From Trebouxia sp. TZW2008 (lineage: Eukaryota > Chlorophyta > Trebouxiophyceae > Trebouxiales > Trebouxiaceae), in contig BDIU01000139.1 of assembly GCA_002118135.1 (NCBI GenBank), positions 164,826-228,825 on the forward strand: a stretch of 64,000 nucleotides of DNA. Direction: 5' to 3'. The translations under genes and the position numbers were made by a program. The notes beneath the pieces are model-generated. The model saw only the letters and a list, made by a program, of their open reading frames with translations, was not told the origin of the DNA and made no database searches. Positions 45,301-54,600 of this stretch are shown here, in pieces (positions within the stretch are counted from its first letter, which is position 1; every line of letters begins with the position of its first letter).

Positions 45301-47396
45301 TGCTCAAGGGCTGGTGTTTGCAGATGTCAGGTTTTCAGCGCATCAGGCTTGTATCGAGTGGTAGACATTGTCAATTGCCAGTGCTGAATGGATTAGTTTG
45401 TATATACAGTTGCTTAAGTACAGGCATCGTAGCTTGTTGCTTTACCACATGGTCATCCTTGCTGCTCATTATTACAAGCCTGTGATGCCGTACAGATCAG
45501 TGCCTTGCTTTCAGCAGTCTGGCAAGCGTGCCCAGCACCCAATTTGCTGCTCGTGATCATCTGCAAAGCCACTGACATTGCCTTTGTTGAATTCAACCAC
45601 CTGCAAAGCTGCTGACACTGCCTGTGCAGAAGAAGGACAGGGAGGCGGCGCCAGCCCGGCCTTCAGCAGGCAGTGCCTTTGTGCCATCTAGCAGACGTGG
45701 AGGCAACGCATTCGTGCCAACATCAGCACGTGGTCGTGATGAGGTGGGCTGTCAATGCTGTTGCTGTGCTGCGCTGCGCTGTGCTGTGCTGCGCTGTGCT
45801 GTGCTAGCTATCACTGTTACATAGTGCAACTGCATCCACGCTAGCACTTGCCTGTACCAAAGCAAGTGTCAGGTTCAACACATGACAGTCAATTTCTTCA
45901 GCATCAAGCACTGGCTGCTGCTGGTATGTGATGCTCCTGATCCTGTCTGTCATCTCTTGCAAGCTTCAGTTGACAATGCTGCAGACACATGTCTATGTTT
46001 GAGGACATGTTGCCAGCCTTTGGATGATGGCAATTCAGATTGTTTCTGTGCCCTTTGACCTGTGGCACCGTCGTCGTGCTGTAGCATGGAACTTGCTGAC
46101 TGCGTGCAACCACTTGTATTTAGCTTGGGCATGTTGATTGTCTGCTCCTGTGCCAGATTGCAGCAAGACTATGCACAAATGAGTAGACAATAGTGCAGCA
46201 TGCTGGCATAGGAGCAGATGACGCGTTTGCATGGTTTGCTGCTGAACTCCACACCATGTATTGGGTTGACAAGTTCACTAGTGTGTCACTGATTGCACAT
46301 GCACTGGCATGCTGGCCTGATGTGGTTTATTTCCGTCTAATGGTCATGGCGTTGGCGGGGCAACAATGCTACTGTCGTTTTGGCTGTTGCACGGCTTGTT
46401 CATACAGGAAGCCTGATTTGTGCAGAACAAGCTCAGAATTGCGTGACATTTTGCCTAGCATCTGTACATTGTCGGCCTGATGTTGTGGCACGAATGCCTG
46501 ACAGTCTATTTGGCGACTTCACACAGACTGGACTTGCAGCAGAAGGTCAGTATGCATGACAGTTTGCGTTTGATGACTGGCAGTTGCTTGGCTCAGTCAC
46601 ATCCGCAGCCTGACCTTCAGGCCAACGCAAGCAAGGTGAGCCTGACAGCTTGCATTGGTGTTTGGCTGTAGGGAGTTGCACCATCTCGCCCTGAAGGAGG
46701 TGACAGATGGGGCAGACCTGCTCCAGCAGCTCCTGCACCAGCTGCTGCGGCAGCTGACAGGGCACCTGACAGGGCACCTGACAGAGCTCCTGAGGAAAGG
46801 CCCTCTGGGGCTTGGAGGCCCAGCAGGAGGGGTCCTGGTGAAGCCTCAGGTGACTGACCTCTACCCAGCAAGACAAGCTGCTGACTCAGCAGTAGTCATA
46901 GCTTGCTGCCAGCTGCCTGACAATGCGTCAATGAAAACGCATTGCATCATGCTTTCTGCATCCAGGATCTGTGCAAACTGCTTTGGTACAAGCTTCAGAT
47001 CTACTCAACTCAACTCGACTTGTTTGGTGAGGCGTAGACCGCTCACCATTTTTGTCATCAACACACTGCTTTGGTACAAGCTGTCTTTTGTGTGGAGAAG
47101 CTTTCAGGCCTGACCAGCAGCTCTGATTAGCAAGGCCTTGTTCTTTCAGATTAGCATGGCAGTGAAAGCTCACATCAGTTCTGCACTGCCAGCACATCAT
47201 TGATCCGCGCTTCGTTGTAGGGCGTGATGCACCACCTAGAGATGGCCCTCCATCAAGGTGGGGTGGGGGGCCCCGCCAAGAGCCCCCTAGAGATGCCCCA
47301 AGAGATGCACCACCCAGGAGGGATGGGCCACCTGCACCTTTTAGAAGAAGTGAAAGAGATGCCCCACCTCCATCTAGGGGTGGCTCTAGGTGGTAG
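33846..47396 (+). CDS. eIF3A: Eukaryotic translation initiation factor 3 subunit A
   Basis: This gene encodes the largest core subunit of eIF3, which binds the 40S ribosome and recruits mRNA and initiator tRNA complexes. Exons are 33846-34190, 34304-34390, 34476-34690, 34894-34978, 35578-35750, 36088-36306, 36960-37141, 38852-39051, 39673-39834, 41967-42157, 42561-42699, 43121-43264, 43681-43851, 44498-44617, 44924-45070, 45630-45743, 46672-46849 and 47221-47396. They total 3048 nt, or 1015 aa, close to plant eIF3a. The N-terminus starts [20 protein letters not shown] as in the family. The PCI module ends in [14 protein letters not shown] long Glu/Lys/Arg-rich helix follows (about 557-860), then a DRAP- and RDAPP-repeat tail (about 898-1015). 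Introns after 39051 and 42699 use GC donors. Several introns hold large tandem arrays. A further exon between 45743 and 46672 cannot be excluded. Confidence 0.93.
36320..36360 (+). repeat. (CA)n microsatellite with a C run
   Basis: About 15 CA units are followed by nine or more C residues, shortly after the donor at 36306 in an eIF3a intron. Confidence 0.95.
36593..37141 (+). repeat. Three acceptor/exon copies in eIF3a ([13 protein letters not shown] exon)
   Basis: Copies start at 36593, 36770 and 36960 (spacings 177 and 190 bp). All have CAG and then coding-like sequence for SR.AL.SDL.S. Only the third continues to a full exon with a GT donor. Confidence 0.85.
37460..38530 (+). repeat. About 265-bp satellite-like array in an eIF3a intron
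   Basis: The anchor GCAGTCCAGCTCTTG or a close variant recurs at 37725, 37995 and 38257 (spacings 270 and 262 bp). A CTGCAGAAGCA anchor repeats at about 37556 and 37816. About four diverged units fill most of the 1.7-kb intron 37142-38851. Confidence 0.8.
38424..38486. repeat. Strong hairpin in an eIF3a intron
   Basis: Two 26-base arms (left 38424-38449, right 38461-38486) are complementary with one mismatch, around an 11-base loop. The arm contains CAGCTGTGCATTC. Confidence 0.85.
39246..39834 (+). repeat. 107-bp tandem array, four copies, ending in an eIF3a exon
   Basis: Copies start at 39352, 39459, 39566 and 39673, an exact 107-bp period, with a poorer copy before them. Each has a pyrimidine-rich CCCTGTGCAG-type acceptor and then a start like GTCYGYATTGACCACAGG. 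The third acceptor is CAC rather than CAG. Only the fourth is followed by the intact 162-nt exon. Confidence 0.92.
40087..40168 (+). repeat. Duplicated small hairpin (42-bp period)
   Basis: TGCTCCTGATCAGATTCATT, followed by AGGAGCAGCAG, occurs twice, at 40089 and 40131. Each unit can fold through TGCTCCT and AGGAGCA. Confidence 0.8.
40431..41700 (+). repeat. About 270-bp tandem array in the 2.1-kb eIF3a intron
   Basis: The anchor CTGGGCAGG or variant begins units at 40431, 40705, 40968, 41234 and 41513 (spacings 274, 263, 266 and 279 bp). Further shared blocks are CTCAGTCT, CAAGCTTG and GCACAGCTT. The units are diverged and encode nothing. Confidence 0.85.
41808..42157 (+). repeat. Duplicated exon start in eIF3a ([10 protein letters not shown] exon)
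   Basis: A copy at 41808 repeats the start of exon 41967-42157 (159 bp upstream) for about 70 bp, including its CAG acceptor. It then hits a stop. Confidence 0.85.
43903..43960 (+). repeat. 29-bp tandem duplication
   Basis: CTAATTCAAAAGCATCATCA plus flank occurs twice in an eIF3a intron. A decayed third copy follows near 44020. Confidence 0.8.
44407..44617 (+). repeat. 91-bp duplication of acceptor and exon start in eIF3a
   Basis: GTGCAG-CGTGCGTGAGAGG, with exon-like sequence at 44407, precedes the real CGTGCGCGAGAGG exon at 44498. Confidence 0.8.
45156..45390. mobile_element. Foldback/MITE-like inverted repeat in an eIF3a intron
   Basis: The left arm (45156-45252) and right arm (about 45296-45390) are inverted copies at roughly 80-90% identity, with a loop of about 45 bp. 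The ends read CATTCAGTACTGGCAATTG on the left and CAATTGCCAGTGCTGAATG on the right. There is no coding capacity. The structure suits a foldback or MITE-type element, but I could not confirm target-site duplications and see no second copy in the window. Confidence 0.6.
45763..45806 (+). repeat. (GCTGT/GCTGC)n pentanucleotide repeat
   Basis: About eight five-base units lie just after the donor at 45743 in an eIF3a intron. Confidence 0.85.
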
Positions 47397-47790
47397 ACTG
47401 TTTTTGCTGGATCATCAATGTGAGCGCTATAGTCATTGTGTGTCCTTGAAACAGTCTGTGTACAATATTCAACAGGAATCGCCCACACGCTAACATTCAA
47501 ATTGCCCCATCTCGACCTGATGTAATCCCTTCTTCCTGGTGAGGTTGGCCTTGTGTGTCATTAGTAGCCGTGGCTTGATGCAACATATGCATCATGTAAT
47601 GCACGCTGATCTTGGAGACAGAAACAGCAATCAATGCGAAAAAAAATTACATTGCAAGCGTGCTTTACTCAAGTGGAAGTTGACAGGCTTTTACAAGTTC
47701 TTCAAGAGCCCGCAGGCTCTCCAGAGCACACATGTTTGTGCTACAGAAAGAATTGTTGCCAGGGTTGGCGGATACAGCATCGAGCGTTGC
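47397..47790. other. Intergenic interval, eIF3a to decarboxylase
   Basis: TGTAA occurs at 47521-47525, about 125 nt after the eIF3a stop, and again near 47595. The right end is the CpG-rich start of the next gene. No other gene is seen. Confidence 0.5.
47521..47525 (+). terminator. Probable TGTAA polyadenylation signal, eIF3a
   Basis: This green-algal type poly(A) signal lies about 125 nt past the stop codon at 47394-47396. Confidence 0.4.
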
Positions 47791-48260
47791 ATGCAAGCGT
47801 TTCGAGCTGTGCGTTTCGGTCAAACATGCTCGCGCTCGCCTGAAAATGACGCTGTGCCATGCGCGCATATGCTGGCGGTTTTGCCCTTTTCGACACAGCC
47901 GAGCCTGTCGCGTACAAGCTGTCTTTCACAGGCACGCCTACAAAACAGGGGGCACCGGCGCGCTGGTGAGTCAACAGTCGTGCGATGCGCACCAGCTGAC
48001 CGAAGCGAACAATCAACTCCACTGATCTCTGCTGTTTCGGACCGAGGATTCAAGGCAGAAGCTAGCTTCCATGTGCCAGGCCACAAGGTGACAGCCCGCC
48101 AGCTGCTGGCTAGGGCCTGCGCATTGTGCTTTTACAACTGATCATACTGCGGCCGCAGCGTGGCGAAGGGACGTCGGATCGAGCCCAAAAGGTCCTTGGT
48201 GCTACCGCATTCCAGCACGACCTTACCGAGCTAGCAGGTGCCTGCATCTGTGCTCGCAGC
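47760..48260. promoter_or_regulatory. CpG-rich island at the decarboxylase start
   Basis: CpG-dense sequence covers the presumed 5' end and the first two coding exons. Confidence 0.5.
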
Positions 48261-51200
48261 CCTGTCGACTCTACAACGCCATCAGAGCGGCGTGCCACTG
48301 CTCATCTGCAGGGCTAGACTACCTTGCCTCTCCGACTGGGGTTATTGAAGAGGCCCAGCAAGCTGCAGCATCAGCATTTGGAGCAGATCAGACCTGGTTT
48401 CTGGTCAATGGCACCAGTGTGGGGATCCATGCTGCTGTCATGTCAACCTGTGGCCCTGGAGACTGCCTTCTCTTGGCCAGAAACTGTCATCAATCAGCCT
48501 TTGCTGCAGCAGTGTTTGCAGGTGCAATTCAGCAGCAGCATCTCGGGTGCACATTGCGTTGTATCATGGCATTCTGTCACAAAGCTTCTAAGCGGATCTT
48601 CAGCAGCTTGTCCAAGCAAAGCAATTCAACTGAGATACTTCACTCTAAGCGTCATGCAGCTTTGCACCAACTGCAAATGCTGACGTCAGCACCAGCAACA
48701 ACTCACTTTGCATACACACAATTACAGGTTTGCAATGTGATCGCAGAAGTCATCATGTGCAACAGCTGCTGAATGTAGTCACTCACCATCAAGTCAGCTT
48801 TGACAAGCAACACTTGGTGTGGCATTCCAGGACAGCTACTACTGTGAAGATGACATTGCATGTGCTTGCTCACAGGCTGTGACACTTGGTACGTCCAGCC
48901 AGAGTGCGACATCCACTTGGGTATTGCACATGGTGTGCGCCCAGAGGCCTTACAACAAGCCATTGTAGCAGCATCAAAAGCTGGCAAAACTATCAGAGCG
49001 GTTTTGCTGGTGTCGCCGACCTACTTTGGGACATGCTCTGACATTTCAGGTATTGATCAACTGCTTTAAAAAGCTTCACTGGCACCACAGTTGATGTGTC
49101 AGACTAAACATGTTGCTGGCAGCAACATCGTATCACATGCTTTGTGACTGCTTGTCTAGCTTTCATCTTAGCTGCTGGCAGCAGACATGACGCAGTAAAT
49201 GCTAGACAGATTGCATGTAGCATTAAATGGCAGCTGAGCAGCCGGCCATGCATTATGACCACCCATTGCATGTTGTTGCTCTCTCAGGAACTGGTCCTGC
49301 CTCTCAGCATGTTGAGACCCTCAGACAGAAGGTTCTAGCAACTCAGTAGGGGTCCTTTAGTAGGCTGACAAAAGTTTTTTCGGCTGCGCAGGGATAGCCT
49401 CAATATGTCATGAGGCAGGAGCTGTCCTCATGGTGGATGAGGCCCATGGCAGCCATTTTGCTTTCCATGAAGCCTTCCCTCAGGTGATATCAACCATGAT
49501 GCACACACTACATGACTGCTTGAAACATGTGACAATTTTGTGCAAAGCATGTAGTTTGCATGTGAAAGCTTGGCAGATGTTGCTGTTGCACTGCAGCGAG
49601 TTCTGATTGTCAAATGCTTTGGCACATAGTTGTTGCGTCAGATTGCACCGCTTATTTGCATAAGATTGTGCATCGGTGATGAGCAAAGTTTGATATGTAC
49701 TTTGCACTGCGCACGTCATTGATTTGATATGGCCACAATGTCCTGGCATGTTTCTTTTCCTGTGTGGCTATATACATAGAAGGGCATGCATGCATTGAGC
49801 ACTGTCTTATGTTCATTCATTCAGTCACTCTAAATGCCAGACAGGCTCAGCAGGCCCTGCTAGGTACGTACTGGAGCAATCGACTGGAGCAGGGTTCACT
49901 CCTGTGCCATCCTAAATTGGTGTGATTGCTGCAGGCTGCCATGGCCTCGGGTGCCCACTGTGTGATGAAGGCAACTCACAATACAATGTCAGCCCTGACG
50001 CAGGCTGCCATGCTGCTTGAGCGTAGCGGGCATGTGAATACATGCATGCTTGAAGTGACGTCGCTGTAGCATGCAGAGTGCTATGGCTTTGCGTGCAGAC
50101 TGGGTGATACAATCAACGCACCAGACACTCACAGCCCTGACAAAGGCTGCCATGCTGCATGTCAACAGCCTATACTTTCGCACAAGATATTCAGTCTAAT
50201 GCACATACAACCCAACAGCAATCCTTATGCCTGCAGGCTGCAGTGGCTTTGGGTGCAGACTGGGTGATACAGTCGACGCACCAGACACTCACAGCCCTGA
50301 CAAAGGCTGCCATGCTGCATGTCAACAGCCTATACTTTTGCACAAGATATTCAGTTCAATGTACATACAAGCCAACAGCAATCCTTATGCCTGCAGGCTG
50401 CAATGGCTTTGGGTGCTGACTGTGTGATACAGTCAACCCACAAGACACTATCAGCCCTGACACAGGCTGCCATGCTGCATGTCAAGGGGCCAGCCTTGGA
50501 TAGAGGCCGCATCAGCAGAGCCTTGCAGCTGTTGCAGGTGCACACCTTATATGCTTGCTTGACTTTTGACACAGTGACTGCTTGTTTGCTACAATCTCTT
50601 CCTTGACTGAACCATTGCAAGGCATGCATGTCTAGAACAGTATGAGTTGCTTCAAAGTCACAAACATTTCCAGGTCACAGCGTCTGCATAGCTGCGCTGT
50701 GTTCAGACAGCAAGCAAGCAAGCAAGAATAAAGCAAGTCATCAGCAGAAGTATCTCAACCCTCCCCCCAGCCTACTCATTGTACGCGGTCAGGCGTCACA
50801 TCTGTCATTCTCATCATACTGATTCCTCTGTGCGTGCCTGCAGTTGTCTAGCCCCAGCTACCTGCTGATGGCATCTTTAGATGGCGCTGAAGCCCATGCA
50901 CAGCAGCATGACTGGCAACAACCCATTCAAGCCAGCCACGTAATCATGCCACAGCTGCGTAATCATGCCACAGCTGCGTAATCATGCCACAGCTGCGTAA
51001 TCAGACTGGCTCACATGGTGTTGTCTTATGCCTGCAGTCATCTAGTCCCAGCTACCTGCTGATGGCATCTGTAGACAGAGCAAGGGCCCACGCACAGCAG
51101 CATGACTGGCAGCAGCCCATTTGGGCTGCATGGTCACACAAGAACTGCACAGCTGTATTGTCTCAACATGATGTCTTCTTGTGCTTGCAGTCAAGTAGTC

Positions 51201-53603
51201 CCAGCTATCTGCTGATGGCATCTCTAGATGGTGCTAGGGCCCATGCACAGCAGTCTGATTGGCAACAACCCATTCAAGCCAGTCAACTGATTGTGCAAGA
51301 GCTTCAACAGCTGCCTGGATTGCAGCTCCTTTCTCTGCCTTCAAAGCAGCCTCCAGGTCAGCTGCATTGCAGTCAGATTCTGCTGTCAGGCCTTGTGATC
51401 CTCAATCCATCAAACATGAATTTTCTGGTCTGCGGCAGCTTACTGAGAGCGTGGCGTATTGCTGTCAGGCTGTACATCAACACAGGTTGGTATGTTGATT
51501 GATGTATTCTGCTGTGTGGCAGCAACATGTCAGAATGACACAAATTTGTAAATGTCAAACAAGAGTTTCTTGCAGTAGTCTTTCCTTGGGTCCCTGATGC
51601 TTTGCTGTTTTGTCAGAGGCCTTTTTTGCACTTACTGTAGCAGGCTCCTGCATTTCCATCAGCAAGCACATACTCGAAGTTGATGATCATGAATCCTGTG
51701 TCATGTAGCGGCCAAGATGAGTGCTGTGTCCTTGTCTAGTCAGTGGTCACAGTCAAGTCAACCAGTGGCTGCCATTGAAACAATCAATGGGTGCATGCAA
51801 TGCAGGCATAAGCAATCTAGATCCTCTGCGCATCACAGTTGGTGTGCAGGGGTTGGGGCTGACAGGCACGCAAGTCAGCAAGACCCTGGAGCAGGAGTTT
51901 GGTGTTGTGGCTGAGTTGGCTACCAAACAGGTCAGCCCCTGAACATAACCCCTCCTTCCCACCCCCCGAGACCCCCCTTGTGTTGTTTTTACGTCGAACC
52001 GGATTTGTCATGTATGTGTCAAGGCCTGTTGTTTCGACTGTAGATCGCGGAGTTTGCACTTCATATCACCAACAACATTACTATACTGGTTCTCAGCCAG
52101 AAAAGTTTTGTGTTTCAGTACAACAGAGCAATATTGAACCATATGTGCTAAGGCCTATTGTCTGTGCTGCAGGTGGTGGTCTTTGCACTGGGCATTGGGT
52201 CCACCGTTGCACATGCAGAGAGACTGGTCACTGCTCTCCAACGGCTTTCCTCAACTGCATAGCAAAATAGGCCAAGTGTAAATTTGCTTTATGCGTATTG
52301 TCTATGCTGCAGGTGGTGGTGTTTGCACTTGGCATTGGTTCCACTGTTGCACATGCAGAGAGCTTGGTGTCTGCCTTCCAACTACTTTGCTCAACAGCAC
52401 AGCAGCGGTGGCCCAGCTGTGACCAAGGCCCAGCGACCAGCGGTCAAGAGGCCCAAGACATATCACTACAAGCAGCGCCTGAAAGTTGGCTGCAGCAGCA
52501 AAGTCAGGATGTCAACAGCTTGCAGCAGCTGTCGCTGCGTGATGCTTTCTGGTCAAGAAATGTGAGGTGGGTCCAATTGAATTTTCAATTTTGGCAGTAA
52601 CAGGTGGCTGCAAGAGCTGTGCGTTGATGCATGCTGCAACTGTCAGTGCACAGCCTGTACAAGCCGCCTGGGAAGTTTTGGCTGCAGAGTGCCAGACGCT
52701 GAAGCTGTTTTTGCTGACTGGTCACTTGGGCATGAGAGTAGCTGTGACGCAAATTACGCACTTGCGGCACCGATCTGAACTTGCCTTAGCTGTTGTAACT
52801 GCAGAAAATTTGACTTTGAAGCTGCCTCTGCTGTTGTGACTGGAAAATTCCTTGCACTGAAGCTGCCTCTGCTGTCCTGAATGCAGAAGATTATGCATTG
52901 ACGCTGCCTTTGCTGTTTGCATGCAGAGTGCCTCTCAGTGAAGCAGCAGGGAGGTTGACTGCAGAACTGCTATGCCCTTACCCACCAGGAGTCCCTGCCT
53001 GGCGAAGTGCTGCAGCAGGGTATCATACAACAGATACAGACATCTTCACACTGAACCTGCCTTTGCTGTTTGTTGCAGAGTGTCTCACAGTGAAGCAGCA
53101 GGGAGGTTGACTGCAGAACTGCTGTGCCCTGACCCACCAGGAGTCCCTGCCTGGCGAAGTGCTGCAGCAGGGTATCATACAACAGATACAGACATCTTCA
53201 CACTGAACCTGCCATTGCTGTTTGTTGCAGAGTGCCTCACAGTGAAGCAGCAGGGAGGTTGAGCGCAGAACTGCTATGCCCTTATCCTCCTGGGGTCCCT
53301 GTAGCAGTGCCTGGCGAAGTGCTGCAGCAGGGTATCATACAACAAATACATCTTTACACTGAACCTGCCTTTGCTGTTTGATGCAGAGTGCCTCACAGTG
53401 AAGCAGCAGGGAGGTTGAGTGCAGAACTGCTATGCCCTTACCCTCCTGGGGTCCCTGTAGCAGTGCCTGGCGAAGTGCTGCAGCCGGGTGTCATACAGCA
53501 ACTATTGGATGTGCTTAAAAGTGGTGGGGCAGTCACTGGTGCTAGCGACCCTACTCTGGCTAGCTTTTTGGTACTTGAGGTGAACGACAAGTCAAGGAGC
53601 TAG
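47791..53603 (+). CDS. PLP-dependent Orn/Lys/Arg decarboxylase (bacterial type)
   Basis: This fold-type I PLP enzyme decarboxylates a basic amino acid (arginine, lysine or ornithine; not resolvable here) to a polyamine precursor. Exons are 47791-48087, 48159-48237, 48312-48521, 48876-49049, 49392-49483, 50397-50537, 51191-51356, 51806-51930, 52313-52566 and 53387-53603, giving 584 aa. An N-terminal extension of about 90 residues, rich in Ser and Arg, may be an organelle transit peptide. Family motifs are FHVPGHKRGEG, HDLTELAG, NGTSVGIHA, VDEAHGSHF (Asp269, pyridine nitrogen), QSTHKTLSALTQAAMLH (Lys300, Schiff base), SSPSYLLMASLDGAR and a C-terminal CPYPPGVPV. Family members in cyanobacteria and firmicutes are about 490 aa, so the body is full length. 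The start ATG at 47791 is the first suitable one but is not proven. Four exons are preceded by decayed tandem copies. Confidence 0.88.
49836..49912 (+). repeat. Dispersed repeat of about 75 bp, copy 4
   Basis: It starts CAGACAGGCTCAGCAGGCCC and ends CTCCTGTGCCATCC. It matches 4841, 7938 and the inverted copies at 8735 and 58779. It lies in a decarboxylase intron. Confidence 0.75.
49935..50537 (+). repeat. Four copies of the PLP-lysine exon
   Basis: Exon-like copies start at 49935, 50077, 50237 and 50397. The last three are spaced exactly 160 bp apart. All have a CAG acceptor and encode the strand around the Schiff-base lysine. The lysine codon is Asn in copy 1, Gln in copies 2 and 3, and Lys only in copy 4. 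Only copy 4 continues into the KGPALDRGRISRAL end with a GT donor. Confidence 0.9.
50844..51356 (+). repeat. Three copies of the SPSYLLMAS exon
   Basis: Copies start at 50844, 51038 and 51191 (spacings 194 and 153 bp), each after a CAG. All encode SSPSYLLMAS-D and AHAQQ-DWQQPI. Only the third reaches the full exon end and donor. Confidence 0.88.
50939..51003 (+). repeat. 19-bp minisatellite
   Basis: CGTAATCATGCCACAGCTG is repeated a little over three times between two exon copies. Confidence 0.9.
52033..52566 (+). repeat. 140-bp array of three exon-start copies
   Basis: Units start at about 52033, 52173 and 52313, a 140-bp period. The second has a perfect acceptor and an open frame encoding FALGIGSTVAHAE before a stop at its end. 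The third is the complete 254-nt exon. The first has lost its acceptor context. Confidence 0.85.
52927..53603 (+). repeat. Four copies of the last decarboxylase exon start
   Basis: Copies start at 52927, 53079, 53231 and 53387 (152, 152 and 156 bp apart). Each begins AGTG(C/T)CTC and encodes SEAAGRL(T/S)AELLCP-PPGVP. Only the fourth runs to the stop codon. A shorter repeat (AAGCTGCCTCTGCTGT) precedes the array at about 52780-52920. Confidence 0.92.
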
Positions 53604-54449
53604 GCTGTGATTGCATCTTTGAGTCAGTCTCTGAGTGAACACTAGGCTTAGTGAAATTGTGATTCACTTCAGAAGTACACGCTATGTGGTTTGACATCCA
53701 TAGCAAGCAATAGCTGCTGACAGGAATGGACATTCAGTGCATATCTGACAGTCGGATGCACTGAAAATACTCTATCTTAAAGTTGAGTGCAAATCTAAAG
53801 CATCAAGCCTCCTTGGCTGTCAGCACTGATGCCTTGTGTGAAGCTGCAGTCTGAGCAATGTAAGCCCAGAATCTTCTGCCACTCCGTTCTACACCAATGC
53901 TAGCAGCACAAAGCCAGTAGTTACCAAAGAGCAGCCATCAAGCTGCCCCAAGCTTTGAAAGCACAACTGACTGGTCAACAAACGGCATGTGCGTGATGTT
54001 GCCGTGCGTGGCTCACTGTGCAGATGCTTGCACGCAGATCCGATGCAAATCTCACGGAGTGTCGGAAGTAATACCATCAGGCTGCTTTGTGACCCGCTGC
54101 CTCGTGCGTTGACTGACGAAGCGCTGCAAGCGTGCGCAAGGGTTCTGCTAAAATCGCCAGCTGTCGTGCATGCTGCAAAGCCTAATTTGGCTTGCTGCAA
54201 AAGTCGTATGTCTGCCCGTTGATCTCGAGGGGTTTCAACTTTGTCGGGCCTTCTAAAGCTCTCAAGCATCCTAGGCAGCTACGCAGTCTCGCCTTGCGCC
54301 TCCACGAGTGCTTCGTTTTGTGCTTTGAGCGCCGTGACCGCGCCTGAGAAGCTTTCTCGAAGCACGCGTGTTCCTGCAAAAGTCTGACTTTTGTGCGCAA
54401 GGGCCGCGACTTCCGTGCGCCGGTTTGGAAGCATTGCCGTGATTCAGTC
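53604..54449. other. Intergenic interval, decarboxylase to UBE2S
   Basis: The left part is the presumed 3' UTR of the decarboxylase, with TGTAA near 53859. From about 53990 the sequence is CpG-rich. It has open frames on both strands, but none resembles a known protein. Confidence 0.5.
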
Positions 54450-54600
54450 ATGGTAGGCATACGCTAGATCTCCCATCTCCAGCCAGGCTGTGTTCTGCGC
54501 ACGACTGCCGACTTGTCGTGTGTCAATCTTGGACGATCTTGGTCTCGCAAACCTCTATGTTGGCCCCTAGACACGCTGTCTCAATTTGCAGGCTGCGGAG
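53990..54600. promoter_or_regulatory. CpG-rich island at the UBE2S start
   Basis: This is among the most CpG-dense stretches of the window. It surrounds the inferred start codon at 54450. Confidence 0.5.

Noticed and set aside
45156..45390. Inverted repeat considered as a full DNA transposon
   Set aside because: It is about 235 bp with no coding capacity and no confirmed target-site duplication, so only a foldback/MITE-like label is supported.
46928..47500. A 190-codon open frame on the minus strand rich in Gly and Ser
   Set aside because: It is the complement of the eIF3a RDAPP-repeat tail, which joins in phase to the rest of eIF3a.
50077..50537. Regular 160-bp repeats considered as a CRISPR-like array
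   Set aside because: The units are exon plus intron copies without unique spacers, in a eukaryotic gene. No cas genes are present.
53989..54269. Overlapping open frames on both strands upstream of UBE2S
   Set aside because: They occur in CpG-rich sequence where chance frames are common, and they show no motif or splice continuity with neighbours.
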